Shown: positions 36,781 through 49,699, numbered from the stretch's first letter. The stretch: 64,000 nucleotides of DNA from Chrysoporthe austroafricana (GCA_001051155.2 JYIP02000006.1:186001-250000); one strand, 5' to 3'. Numbers and translations: made by a program. The notes: generated from the sequence alone by a model not told the origin.

Positions 36781-38580
36781 GGTAGCTTATTTAGTATAGC
36801 TAATACGAAAGCTAAAAACGATAATAGGATCGAACCGAACCAAACTAGTTTATATCTTTACCGATTATGCAGCAATAATTGGCATTATTTATTTGTTATT
36901 CATAAATATAATAAATAAAACTAAAACAAATATACGGCTAATTCTCGCTTCGGAATACTTAAGCCAATTCGATCTGAAAGCATATTATATACTGGGAAAG
37001 TCGAACGTTTTTGCAAATGCTATATCAAAATTGCTATTTACCCAGAAACCTATTAATAATAAAGGTATTCTAAACAAAATATAGGAAAATAAACTTATCT
37101 AAATTCTTAATAAAATATTTATAAATAGCGAAATGAAAAGGCATATTAAGAAAGGATACGAAAAATACCCCTTATAGTCCAGAATAATCGAATAATTGAA
37201 AGATCCAAACAAAATTGCCCGACTATTTTTCATATTAAATTATAATAGCTTACTATTTCTTAAAGATTATTATAAGAAATAACGATTATGCATTCCGAAT
37301 AAAGTAATATTGGATTTCATTAAAGAAGCTTACGATAGAAAATATTATTTCGGCATAAACTGCATATAATACGATTTAATAGATCGATTCGTTATCAAAT
37401 ACTGCTATGCCAAAATACGCAATTATATATCGATATATCGAGCTTATAACGAAAACAAAAACAATTTATAGCAACCCTTAAAAGAAATATAGCCTATATT
37501 ATCTCTATTAATCCCATTTCATATTATTATTATAAACTTTATTATAAGACTACCGATAGTACTATTTATAAATACTATATAAGCTCTGGCTAAAATGCTA
37601 TTCCTGGATACATTTCTTACGATTACGGATAAATATTCCAAAATTACAATTATTATACCAAGTAATGCAATATATATTGCAGCAGACTAAGCAACCTTTA
37701 TTTTACGGATATTTTATATTATTAGCTAAGGAATATTCAAAAGGATTATCTTAAATAAAGATTCGAAATTCCTATCGGAATTCTGGAAATATTTATAGGA
37801 AGCTATCGGAACGAAACTTGCTTATTCTACCGTTTCGTATTCGCAAACGGACAGGCAGTCTGAAATAAAAAACCGAATAGTTGAAATAGCAATTCGGCAT
37901 TTTATAACCGCTTACCCTAACGCAAAATAGACCGAAATAATACTAGCATTACAATTCAACTTAAATAATACGTATAACCGAGCTATAAAATATTTAGCTA
38001 GCCAAATGCTATTCGGATTTAACCTATTATTAGGCTAGTAAATAAAGGATATAATACTTTTAGCAAAAGAAATCTTTTAGAAAAAAGCTTAACTTTTCAT
38101 TACCAAAACGCAAATAATAGCCAAATTGCAATATAATAAGCATTATTGCTAGATAATTTTCGAATTAAATAATTAAGTATATATTCGTTTGGGTTACGGG
38201 TATTTATTGCCAAATAACTTATTTCTGAAGTTTTTATAATAGAAAATAAGATTTTTCCAGATTATTCGAAAGATAAAGAATTTAGCGTATAAATTAAAAT
38301 TAATTCCCCATATAAATATTTATTTAATAATTTCAGTAATATAATTAATGCTTGCAAACTTTCCTAAAACGGATCTTTATAAATATAATCCTATATATCA
38401 GAACCCAGTAAATATGCTAGAAAATCCGAATATCGAAAAATACTTGAAAGATTACCGATATTACAAGCTAGAAAGGATAATTAGCTGCTATAAGCGAAAA
38501 TATAAATATAATCCGTACAGAATTGAATACTTAGTAAAATGGATAAACTATTCTAGCTATTACAATATATAAATACCCCG
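36781..38580 (+). pseudogene. B-2 RNase H end, integrase and chromodomain remnants
   Basis: The RNase H segment (open 36,893-37,084: LSQFDLKAYYILGKSNVFAN) is continuous here and holds the empty A-4 target site at 36,820-36,824. The integrase core lies at about 37,300-38,060, with DTFLTITDKYSK near 37,610. The chromodomain lies in the open piece 38,348-38,572 (YKLERIISCYKRKYKYNP, then YLVKWINYS). A Lys/Arg-rich tail follows (38,588-38,776: ERKREAIAELQEKAKRKR, then LRKRGRPK). Confidence 0.75.
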
Positions 38581-39059
38581 TAATGCCTTGAATACGGACG
38601 AAATAATATATAATTTCGAACGGAAACGCGAAGCTATAGCCGAATTGCAAGAAAAAGCAAAGCGAAAGCGGCTATTAGCGGAAGAAGTTTTTGAACCGGG
38701 AGATATTATTATAATTGCCTTACGAAAACGAGGCAGGCCAAAATGCGACTTACGAACAGAAAATATACTGGAATAAACTAGTTTACTTGTTCCAAAAAAC
38801 CGAAAGAACTCGCAATGCAATAGGCGCGCATTGGGATAAGAGCAACTGCTAAGTAGGGCAAGTAAATTTCTGGCAAATGCAAAAAGCTATTATTTCGTAA
38901 ACTGCTAGTAAATTCATTTTGTTTTCTTTTTCCTATTAGCGCGCCTATAACTATTATCCCTATTTACTTATTACAGCTAGCCGTATTGCCCTATCATTAT
39001 TACTTTTCATTATATTTTTGAATACTATTTTTGGGCATTAAGCTAGTATTATTATCAAT

Positions 39060-40970
39060 TTCGCTTTACCCTGCCAAGCTTCCGTAAACCCGCAAAGACT
39101 GTATTAATAAGGCTATTAATATTACTAAAACCAAAACGCATTATGCGATTATCAAATCGTATCTTTCCGTAAATGCCTTACTATAAGATTAAGATTAATA
39201 AGAAACGGTACGTTTAGCTATACCCAATTTTTATACGGTACCGTACTTTATATCCCAAGAAGAACTTTCCAAGGTTTGCTGAAGAAATAGGACTATATAG
39301 TATATTAAGTACGTTTATAAGGTATCGCTTAAAAACTGCTTCTCTCTGGAAGGATATCGGTAAGCTATATATTTGTATAATAGCGAAAGCCGTTTCTACC
39401 GTAATACTTATATAACGAAAAACTATTTAAACGATTTCTTTCGCTACTAGGAAGCTTATACGGTAGCCTTTTATCGGGCGCTAATCAGTAAAGGTTATAC
39501 CGATATAATAGATTGAAAAGTCGAATATAATATCTATATTCCTAATACTAAATTAAGCAATAGCGATATTAATCGGCCGCTAATTATTAAAGAAGCCCAA
39601 AAGCTTATTTTATAATACTTTATGCTATTATAGATTAACTATTCTAGCCCTATTTACGAAAAATAAGAGCTTTATCCAAATACCTTTACCGGCGCGAATG
39701 CTATTACGAGCAAGAATACAAATAACGGACTAACAAATAATTCTACTAAAGAAATATCGCCTGAATTCATCTCGAATTCATTTACTATTCGTAATCCTAT
39801 CCTTGCCCTATATACCCTATTAACAGCTCGTTATATCCTATTTCCTATTATAATATCGAAAGACAATCGCTTACGAAATAAGCATAGCCGTTATATTAAG
39901 GATAAAGCTAGATAAACAATACTAAGCAATTATAGCAACCTTATTAAAAGGGAAGTAAATGCCATACGCTATACAGCCAATATAACAGAAATCGTTATAA
40001 TCTATAAATATAATCGTAATACAGCCCTTGCTGCTTGGAAGAAAATAGCCAAGAATATCAAACTAATCTTGGCCAAGCTTAAAGCTTTCGAACCTACTAT
40101 ACCGGTCGCTAATTTAAGCCTATTTGCTATAATGGAACGAAACTTTATAATGCTAACCAAACGCTATCGAGTTATAAATAATACTATTAACTTAACCGAA
40201 AACGACTTACCGAATATAGCTAATCTATTAGCTATACCAAGCAAAGCTTTCCGAGCTAATATTAATAGCACTTTGCCCTTGCGGGCTATGCCTTGCGCTA
40301 TCCCTGCCTTATCTATTAAATATAATTCCAAGTCCAAAGCTACTGAAACCGAAATCGCGATATACTACCGTATGCTAGCCCTCTATATATCCAAAAAGTA
40401 TATATACTATAATTTTACTTAGGGAAGCAACTTCAGTACTAACCGTCCTTACGTTGCTAATGGCTTTGCCGTTTATAATAATATTAAGTTCGGCATTATC
40501 GGAATCTATAATAATCGCATCCAGTATTTCTTCCTTTTTACTATAAGAAAATATATATACGAATTCGTTATTTGGTTTTGCGATTTTAATCCTATTATTT
40601 TATCTAACCGGTCGGGCTTATACTTTATTATAAACCAAATCTTCCGTTTTGAATACGATTTCAAAGCTATTAAGATCGTCTTTACTAAAGACGATATAAA
40701 TTACGATTTTAATATTACCTTTCAGAAATAAGCTAACGAAAATAAGGATTATTTCAGCGCTGCTCGGTCCTTATAATACCAAAGTCGCATAATAAGCCTT
40801 AAGTCCTATATCCAAGCATATAAGCTAATTAAGACTTTGCAGCTTGATATCCATAACTATACTAACCTTTGCGACTATATCGGAAAAGAAGAATTATTTA
40901 TTATATTCCCTCGCAACTTACTAAACCTTAAAGCTATTGCTAAAACCCGGAAAATTATTCCCAATTAATA
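39060..40970 (+). pseudogene. Extra ORF of B-2 downstream of the chromodomain, unrecognised
   Basis: Better preserved than in B-1: 117 codons are open at 40,069-40,422 (LFAIMERNFIMLTKRYRVI, then LPNIANLLAIPSKAFRANI). Blocks shared with B-1 run over about 1.9 kb: YRQAIYLYNSESRFYRN near 39,355, LALYTLLTARYILFPIII near 39,810, ALAAWKKIAKNIKL near 40,030 and FRFEYDFKAIKIVFTKDD near 40,645. It is basic, without clear membrane segments. There is no match to any family I know. Confidence 0.55.
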
Positions 40971-41650
40971 AATATAGCTATTATTTATCGATATAATATT
41001 ATTAGCAGCATATAATACTATTTTCTTCCAATAATTTATAAACCTAGCTACTTATATTAAAGACTGGCTATAATATTGCTATATAATAACTATACGCAAT
41101 TATCGGCTTTGCATGCCGATATATTCTATTGTAATTTCATTTTACATTCATTACTATTATACTTACTTAATACCCCATTATCTAAAAGCTATACTTTCCA
41201 TTAATATCCATAAGCAATTTTAGTTTTTGGTTATATCTATACCAAATATTTCGGCAGTAAATACGATTAAGCATTACCGAGATATATTTGGATATCGGCT
41301 AGCCTTATTATATATAAGTACTATATATATCTATCTATCCCAGGCATAAACCGATTATAATAGAGGATCAATTCTAAGTTCCCGGCATAAGCAGGTTTTC
41401 TTTTAATCCCCAGCATAAGCATATTTATTATTCAAATCCCCAGCATGGGCACGTTTACCTATTAGGATTCTGATACGAATCGGCTTTATGAAACGATTAT
41501 TATTTCCTATATAATTTCTTTTGTCCAATAATGCTATCGTGCTTTTCCTTGCCATATAACCCAGAATCTTACTATATCGTACTACCGCTACTCAAAATAT
41601 CTCTAACAGTTAGCTTCCTTTATGGATAAAGATTATAAAGGGCCGGCAAT

Positions 41651-41857
41651 TAATAGCAAAACCTATAGATGAGGTGAATTCGTAATGGATTCGCCTGGTA
41701 AATCTATAGTGAATCCTCTGGTAAATACGCAGTGAATTTATCAGGTGGATGCCATATTCTTACCGGGGGGCTTATATAATGCCTTAATAGGCTTTAGCAT
41801 AGTCCACTTTCTTGGAAAGAGCATGCTTTATAATATATTTCAGTACGTTCATTATTA
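41651..41857 (+). repeat. 3' LTR of B-2 (207 bp)
   Basis: It begins TAATAG and ends CATTATTA; aligned to the 5' LTR without gaps. The preceding AAAGGGCCGGCAAT is identical to that before the B-1 3' LTR. Confidence 0.92.
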
Positions 41858-41862
41858 TTATC

Positions 41863-44800
41863 GGAAGATATTCTGAAACTCTTTAAATTCTATATTTTAA
41901 TAATTTAATCGTTTGCTAAATATATTTGCTTTACTATTTTCAGATCTTTTGCAATAAATAATCTTTAAATCGAATTATAAAAGGAATTCCGCTTATTTAA
42001 CTTATTATTTATTCAAAATCTTTATTATTATAAATATTATTAAATTCTTATAATCGGAATGCATTATAATCCGGTATTTAGTTCCAATCAAATAATGCTG
42101 CTATTTTTCGAATATTTTTATAATTGCTATTAATTCCTTATCTGGAATGCTATAATTAAGTTCTAGGCTATTTAACTTTTTCGAAAAGTTGCTTATAATT
42201 TTGAAACGTTTTTAATCGTTTCGTTAACCAAATTATTTTCCGAATGCATAATCCGATATATCGGTTTCGATTTCAAATAGCTTATTTGAGTCCGCTTTGC
42301 AAAATATAAGTTCTAATATAATTCGTTTCTTAATTTTATTGAATATTTCTTATGCTTTTTATATCCATTCGAATTTCCGATTTTTTTTCGTAAAATCCGT
42401 AAAAAGGCATGCGATTTTACTATAATTTCGAATAAATTATTAATAAAAATTAGTATAATAAAAAAATGCTTTAATTTCTTTAGTTTTTTCCGGTATAAGC
42501 TATTCTTTTATTATTTGGACTTTATTTTTTTGCATATTAATCTTGTTTAATTCTATCGTATAATCGAAATAATTAATTTCTTATTAATAGAAATAATATT
42601 TGCTTAATTCGATTAGAAATTTATTATCTTATAAAATTTAAAATACTTGCTATATATGCTATTTATATAATTCAAAATCTTTTAAATAAATAAAGATATT
42701 ATTAAAGTAAATAATAATAATAATATTTAAGTATTCGCAAAAGATATTATTAATTATTTCTTGGAAAAATGCAAATACGTTAATTAATTCAAAAAGTAAA
42801 ATTATATATTCAAAGTATTTATAGCAAGTCCTAAATGCTATTTTCCAAATATTATCTTTTTTAATTCGGATATAATAATATCTTTCTTTGAAATCAAGCG
42901 TAATAAATTAATTTGCTCTTATTAATCGATTTCGTATTTCTCTTATTAATAGCAAAGGATAGTAGTTTTTGATTGTAATATCGTTAAGTTATCGATAATT
43001 TATATAAAGTTGTAATTTGCCGTTCTTTTTAAATATAAATAGGATTGGGTATTTTGCAAGTAATTATAATTTCTGTATATAGCTTCTTTTCAAATTTTCG
43101 TTAATATATTCTCTAAATGTTTCGAGCTTTGCTTAATTGAATTTATAAATAGAGTAATTCTATAATTTCGTCCTTTCTTTTAATAGAATCTTATAATTAA
43201 AAAAGCCGTATTTTAATAAACCGGTATCAAATTTCCTTTATTATAGTTTTTTGAATTTATAATATTCCTTTAGTATATTCTCGAGTTTAAATAATGGTCT
43301 TTTTTCGTTTTTTGAAATCTGGAAAAATAGAAAGTATTATTAAGTATACTTTATTTCGCTTGCTTCCTATTATTATTTTCGGAATTTAATTTCTAGTAAT
43401 TTCGGGTATTTATTACGTATTAGCCCGAACTTTCGTCCGTAATCTTTTTATATTTGCTATTTTGAAAGCAATATTTCTTTATAATTCTATAATTTATATA
43501 GCTTTATAATACTTTGTATTGGATTAGCTTTCTATTAATCGCTAATCGCTTAAATTTCTAATCCGTTTTTAATTTATATTTATAAATTCGAAATATTCGT
43601 AATCTTTCCTTATTTTTTAGCAAGTCCTTTTGCTTCAAAAGTATATTTAAGCCTATTTAAACGTATATTTCTGATATTATTTTCAGTAATTAAAACTTTC
43701 TTTTTTCCGTTAATTGCAACCTTTTTAGTAAATATGGCTCGTTTTTATAAAATTTAACTAATAATCCAATCGATTCGAAAATTATGCTTTTTAAGCTAAA
43801 GTATTCTTAAAATCAATTCGTATTATGCTATATTTATAATATCGAAAGTAGTTTTTATTATAAAGCTTTAAATCGAAATAAGTAAATAATTAGTTTTTAT
43901 ATTGATTATATTAAAGTTATATATAATCGCTTTTCTTTTTATAATATTAAATCTGTAAAGATCTTTTTTCTGTATCCAAAGGATTCGTTCCCTATTAACG
44001 ATTTCTAGCAAAATAAAATTTCCTTATACGCTACTATCCAAAAATGCGCTATATCGCTACCCGTTAATATATACGTCTAATATAATATATTTCTTATTTT
44101 CTTTTATAGTCGCGTATAAAGACCTCGTAATTCTGATCGGCTATTATCCCGTTATAAGCAATCCTTCCTTTTTAGGGTATTCTAGGCTTTTTTTGCTATT
44201 TGTTTTGCTAGCTTTCGTATTTAGCTTTAGCTATACTGCCTTATTTTTTCGGCTTTCTGCAATCGATACTATTCTTTAGCCTTATCTTGCATATGGATAA
44301 AGCATGCTATAATATAGCATTATTCTTATATCGTTTTTCTTTAAATGCATTTTTACGGACAATTATCGAGTAGTCCAATATAGGCATTATTATTCTTAAT
44401 ATGCAAGATTTTTCTATATTTTTTTCGGGATTCTATAATAGATTAAATTAACTAATCTTATTCTTTAATTGGGAACCAATTATACTTAACTTTCTTGCTA
44501 AAATATACCTAGCAATTATAATAAATATAATATATTTAAGCAAGTTTATAATAACGAAAATATAAATAATTAATCTTTCTATTTTCTTAAAGTCTATATT
44601 CGCTATTTTAGAACGGAATGCTTTGGAAAAGTTTTTATAATATAAGTCCGTAAATAAAGTATTTAACTTTCGTATATTTAGATATCCAGCTATTTTATTT
44701 TAATTATTCTTATTTTCCGTATTAAGCAACTGCTTTTACTATTTTCGTATCGAGTTCTTTTTTATACGTAAGGGTTAATAAGTTATCCGGCTGCTTATCT

Positions 44801-45100
44801 TATAGCATTGCTTTTTCAAATATAGCGCTAGGTATAAATGCTTCCATTTCTTGAATACCAAATTCTTTTTTTATTATTATATCCTATTATCATTCGAAAT
44901 AATAATCTAAAAGAAATCTTCTTAAGTCTTCTTCTTTAGCATTAAAGAGGTTGCTTAAATAATCAAAATCGCTGCTATTTATAGCCGTATCGTAAATAAA
45001 GCCTTTTCTTCCTATAGCGATTTGCTTTTATTCTTTAAGCTTCCGTAAAAACTATCTTGAATTTTCTTTTGCCGAGAGGTGCAATAAGCAATAGTCCTAA
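41863..45100 (-). pseudogene. A-5 RNase H, RT and protease remnants
   Basis: Minus-strand text matching A-4 from about 18,440 back to about 15,200. The RT active site lies near 42,700-42,730, within ATT-rich mutated sequence, and the protease near 44,000. No long frame is open. Confidence 0.75.
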
Positions 45101-45109
45101 TAGCAGGCT

Positions 45110-46226
45110 GTCCAGCTTATGCTATTATAGTCAAGGTTCGCTACTTATTCCAGTAGGATATTATAGTTTAGCTAATTGAATTCTTATCGTTAAGCGATAT
45201 TAACTTATCTTTTAAGGACCGCTTTCCAATCTCGCTTTTTCTTTTCTTAATAGCAATTGCACGCGATATAGCCTTTTTTGCTGCAATTATAACAAGCAAT
45301 TCCCTTGCATTATTCCCGTATAAGGGTATTTAATTCTATAAATCTAGTATATATCGTATTTGAATAAGCCGTGCTATTGCGGTTTTTCTGCTAAAACTTG
45401 CGCTTTTCTGAATTAAGTTAATATTTCGGAATACTATTATAGTTCTTCTGTTATTATTAGCGCCGCTTATAAAATCGATTGTCGATATAAACCGCTTTAT
45501 TAATAAACTTATTAAATTTTTCGAATTAATCTTTCTTATAGAATTCGTCTTTAACTTCTTCCTTAAGTCTTGCATAATAGGCATTTATAAAGGGTTTGTC
45601 TTTATAATTAAGATAAGCGATAATTTATCTGAATTTAGCTATATAATTTGCAGTTAAGCCAGTTTATCGAAATGCTTCTAATTGCCGTATTGCAATATAT
45701 TTCTTATCTAAGTTCTTAAAAGTTTTAATAAGGGCTAATTCGAAATTAGCATAATACTGAAAAATACGCTTAATATCTTCCGAATAGAAATTTTCGTTAT
45801 TATTTAAATAATTGCGGAAAGTTAGCTCTTATTATTAAAAAGCTATTCTTTTAAAGCAGCTTTTCGCGAAATTAATTTTGTTATAAATAATCCTAAACTG
45901 GGTACCGTAATATTTGAAATAAGCCTTGAATTGGGTTAAAAAAGCCTGGAAATTTCTTCGAATGCTTTTATAAAGTCCGGGCTTATTAAGCTTAAAAGCC
46001 TTAGCTTGCTAGAAAGCATTAAAGCGAATAACCTCGTTCTTAACTTTTTCAAGCTGCTAATATAAAGCTATATTCTGTTATTAGAGCTGCTCGTTAATAA
46101 AGATAGTTAGAACTTCTTCTTAAAGAATCTGGTTATTAGAAAAAAACGGGATTTAAAACGCTATCGTATTTCCGGTATTGCTCAAAAAGTATACGCTAAA
46201 CCATTCTTGAATAAGAATCGTAAAAA
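45110..46226 (-). pseudogene. A-5 gag remnant
   Basis: Minus-strand gag matching A-4 14,122-15,170. The zinc-knuckle equivalent lies near 45,290. The 82-codon open frame at 45,584-45,336 is out of the capsid frame. The capsid-frame text YARLKEEVKDEFYK, as seen in the other copies, lies in about 45,530-45,590. Confidence 0.7.
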
Positions 46227-46666
46227 TATTATAAATGCTATAGCAATCCTGGGATAATTGTAAAATCAAAAGGTTTATACTAGCAAAAACAGTACTAAAT
46301 ACAGCTTTGAATACCGAAAACTTATTCAAAATAAATATTCGCAATGCTTATAAGCCAATATAGCTATTACTTAAAGGTATAATAAGGTCCAAATAATACT
46401 TAGATTTACGACTGGAAAGCTATAATAATCTATTTGGTAAATATTCTATCCTTATATATCTAGTTTTTTAGTTCTAGATTACTAGCTTATTAGATAATCC
46501 GGCAATCCTGGCTTACTGGATCACTTAGTAATTTAGTAATCCTTATCTTATTTAACCCTAACCCTGGGTTAATGCTAGTAGAAGTTCTTTTAAGTAAGGA
46601 TAAGGATAAGGCGCTTGGCTATTAGTTTTCGCTTTTGCAACCCTAGTTTCTTATTAAGTTATAATA
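46227..46666 (-). repeat. 5' LTR of A-5 (440 bp)
   Basis: On the plus strand it starts TATTATAAATGC (G to A at base 2) and ends GTTATAATA. Its partner is 28,708-29,147. It retains more C/G than its partner in U3 (for example CCCTAACCCTGGGTTAA near 46,555). Confidence 0.9.
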
Positions 46667-47979
46667 TTATTCTAGAAGCAATTTGGTAATTTATTAGCTA
46701 AGATTTTATTATTAAACTACTTCTTTTACAAAAATCTTTAATTAAAATGCAATATAATAGCATTTTAATAATAGTTTACAAATTAAGCAAATATACTTAT
46801 TTTTTCTTTTATAAAGAAAGCAGTATAGCAAAAGATTTTACATATACGTTTTTCAAAATAATTATAGCTAATTATAATATATTTAAAGAAATTATTTCCG
46901 ATAGAAATAAAAAATTCGTATTAAACTTTTAAACTTTATTTATAAAACTATTTAGAATATAATAAAGGATATTTATAGCATTTTACTTATAAATAAATAA
47001 ATAAATAAAACGAATAAATTAAATTATTAAGCAATAATTATAATATTATATAAATTACGAATAAAATAATTAAGTTAACTTATTATTATTAACGCAATTC
47101 GTATATAATAATATAAATATAAGCATAACGGAAAAATTATTATTTTACGCACTTTATAGCTATAATCCGATAGCTTATTACAATAAACTATTAAAAATAA
47201 ATATAAAAGCAGCAGAAAAACGAATTAAGAAAATTAAGAAAGTTTAAAAAGAATTTCAAGAAGAATTGAAATTCGTATAAAAAAGAATAATAAAATACGC
47301 TAATTCTAAAAGAATTAAAAAACCAATCTTATAGGAAAAAAATAAAGTCTACTTTATTTAATAAAAAGAATATATTAAAATAATAAAACCCTTTTACTTA
47401 TTAAATTATAAAAAACTTAACCTATTCAAAATCTTAAAAAAAGTTTTAAATATTACTTTCGAATTAGCATTACCTTATAGAATGAAAATCCACCCGGTAA
47501 ACTATATTTCGTTCTTTAAACTGATATTAAAAATAGCTAAAACGGACGAAATAATGCAAATTGAAAATAACAAATTAAAATATAAAATCGAACGAATTTT
47601 CAAATATAAAAGATTAACGAAATATAGAAAATACTTAATTAAATAGAAAGGCTACTAATTAAACGAAAATAGCTAAAAACTAATTAATAATTTAAGCAAT
47701 ATATAGCAAGTATTTGAAAATTACTAAAAGAAACGACTATTAATATACAAGCTTTCCTAATAAACTTAATGCGATTAATAAAATAATACAATTAAACAAA
47801 TAATCAAATTAGAAAATCGAAACCCTTATTAATTATAAAAGTAATAGAAATTAATTAATAGGAATTACGATTAATAAAATATGCATATTAAGAAATTTAA
47901 AAACAAATTAACTATAAAACTAGCTAAATAAGCAATTAATTAAAATAACTTATTAATTAACCAGAAAGATAATTAAAAT

Positions 47980-48570
47980 TAGAAAAACTAGCTATAGTTT
48001 TAAGCCTAGTAATTAAATCAATAATTAACTAATTAATTTCCGACCCAAACTGCTATAAAGCAGCTTCCAGATCGAAACTCTTAAGAAAAAAACCTTTAAG
48101 AACTAGAGGTTCCGCAATACGATACTCAGTTTCGGCTTTACAATATTCCTCTTTAACCTTTTCGGCTTCCAATCTCTCTAGCTCTTCTATATTATCAATT
48201 CTATAACGCACTGCTCGTATTATCTTCTCGAACTATATTCGTTTCTATTAACAAAAACAAAATACTTTCTTTTCTGCAGCTTCCAATTCGTCTTTCAACT
48301 TCCGATACTGAAAAGCGATCTTGCGCAGCTTATCGGAAGTAACGCTCAGTATATCGCAGCACGAACAATTTAAACGTATATATTCTGAATAACGTAAAGA
48401 ATCGCATTCCGATATTTGATAACTAGAAATATTATAACCTTCGCAAAACGAGCAAGATATCGGAATAAATAGCGGACTTATCTTTATAGCATTTTGAAAA
48501 AGAGCTTCCAGAAAAGCATTATAATGCTATATTTTAATTAAACGAGAAAATCGGCTTTTCTATACTTTAT
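47980..48570 (-). pseudogene. Antisense Cys-cluster/coiled-coil ORF of A-3
   Basis: Minus-strand remnant colinear with 19,889-20,497. Near 48,450 the CSFC start of the cluster is intact (GAGCAAGA-type context on the plus strand). Coiled-coil text (LERLEAEKVKEEYCKAE-type) lies near 48,110-48,190. Stops break the frame. Confidence 0.5.
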
Positions 48571-48667
48571 TCGATATGTTAATTAGAAAAGCATAAATAG
48601 CAAATAAAGGTTGCAAAAAAGCTTATAAAAAGATTATTAAAGATAATAACCGATAGGAAAAGGATAA

Positions 48668-49119
48668 TATTATAAACTAATATGCAAGCTAAAATACGGT
48701 ATGCAAGTTACTCGAAACGACCCATTCGGTATTAGAATTTTCAAGCTTTACGAAAGAACTTAATAATGCTTATATAAGCAAGAGTTAGAATTAAATAAGA
48801 TATAGCTTACCAGATTACTTAATAAGCCAGTAAGCTAAGCTTATTAAATTACCCGGTAAGCAAATAATCCAGGATTAAAAGGCTAGATATATAAAGATAG
48901 GATATTTATTAAGTAGATTGCTATAGCTTTTCAGTCGTAAATCTAAATACTATTTGGACCTTAAGTATTATTTAAATAATAGCCGCTCAAGGCTTATAAA
49001 CATTGCATTACTTAATTGAAGTATTTTCAATATTCAAGGCTTATATTTAGTACCGCTCTTATTAGCATAAACCCTTTAACTCTATAGTGTATCTTAAGAT
49101 TGCTGCAGCGTTTATAATA
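48668..49119 (+). repeat. 3' LTR of A-3 (452 bp)
   Basis: It starts TATTATAAAC and ends GTTTATAATA. It contains TATATAAAGATAGG and the GACTGAAAAGC/CTGCAG blocks of the family. It marks the right edge of the retrotransposon island. Confidence 0.88.
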
Positions 49120-49699
49120 TTTAGGATTTCAACTTAGGGTTTTTTTCCTAAATAGTACGTAAAGAAGAGCTTTCAAGAACTAATCTATTTTCTCTTTAGC
49201 CTTCTATTATCCCAGTTTCGTCTATATTCTATCTGTTAGCCGGCTTAATAGCCTGGATAGAAAGAAGGTCGAATAGACAGAACTAAAACTGTATTACCTT
49301 TATTATCGTTCCGTTAATTCGATCCGAAGCTATCTTTCGAACTTTCCGTACCTGGATTTCCGGATTTCTTTTTAAAAAAGCTTCAGTCCATCTCTTGCCT
49401 AGAGGTCGAGAGTTTCCTTGAATAAAGAGGATCTTCTGGGCAAAAAGCTTAAACGTCGAATGGCTTGGAAGAAACTTTAAGCTTTCTTGAATTCGAATCC
49501 ATTTAATTAGTTTTTTTTCTTGACTAGCTGAAAGCCTTTGCTAAGCTTTAGCCCCTTATCGATAGTCTTATACGCCTGATAAACGGCATCGAATAATAGT
49601 ATTCGGAATACCGTACTCGATAAAGGCTTTACGGATAGATAGGCCTGCCTTGACGGCTTCGATAGCCTGTTGAATATCGGATTCAGTATATGGCTTCAT
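49120..49699 (-). pseudogene. Pogo/Fot-type transposase, N-terminal part, interrupted by A-3
   Basis: Minus strand from ATG at 49,699-49,697: MKPYTESDIQQAIEAVKAG, SIRKAFIEYGIP (psq-type helix-turn-helix), then GV*DYR, EKKLIKWIRIQE, GNSRPLGKRWTEAFLKRNPE (CENP-B-type DNA-binding domain), and NIDETGIIEG with the first catalytic Asp of the DDE domain. Stops TAA/TAG sit at Gln-type codons. The frame is otherwise continuous up to the LTR of A-3, so the rest of the transposase should lie left of A-3, outside the window. Transposases of this Tc1/mariner-pogo group excise and reinsert DNA elements at TA sites. This copy is dead but clearly less AT-rich than its neighbours. Confidence 0.88.

Larger units (their letters stand above)
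31202..41857 (+). mobile_element. Ty3/gypsy element B-2 (10,656 bp), uninterrupted
   Basis: 207-bp LTRs lie at 31,202-31,408 and 41,651-41,857; the left one shows both intact termini, TGATAG and CTATCA. Perfect TTATC duplications flank it (31,197-31,201 and 41,858-41,862). Gene order is as in B-1, here without the nested element, so B-2 is the reference for the intact arrangement. TTGGTAGCTACG right after the left LTR is a likely primer-binding site. It is RIP-mutated throughout. Confidence 0.95.
28708..46666 (-). mobile_element. Ty3/gypsy chromovirus A-5 (7,298 bp without nested B-2), minus strand
   Basis: LTRs of 440 bp each lie at 28,708-29,147 (3' LTR) and 46,227-46,666 (5' LTR). The flanks CCATT (28,703-28,707) and TTATT (46,667-46,671) are a target duplication with both C turned to T on the right. 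A-3 integrase text continues across the junction. The internal order on the minus strand is gag, pol, chromodomain, with the antisense ORF on the plus strand. B-2 inserted between RNase H and integrase. All frames are heavily mutated. Confidence 0.92.
46667..49119 (+). mobile_element. A-3, last piece: integrase, chromodomain, antisense ORF and 3' LTR
   Basis: Integrase resumes at about 46,672 (open 46,747-46,932, SDRN instead of SDRD) and the chromodomain text lies near 47,570-47,680. The antisense ORF is at about 47,980-48,570 and the 3' LTR at 48,668-49,119. The LTR end at 49,119 abuts a pogo-type transposase remnant. TTTAG (49,120-49,124) is the candidate target duplication, its partner being outside the window. 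Confidence 0.85.
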
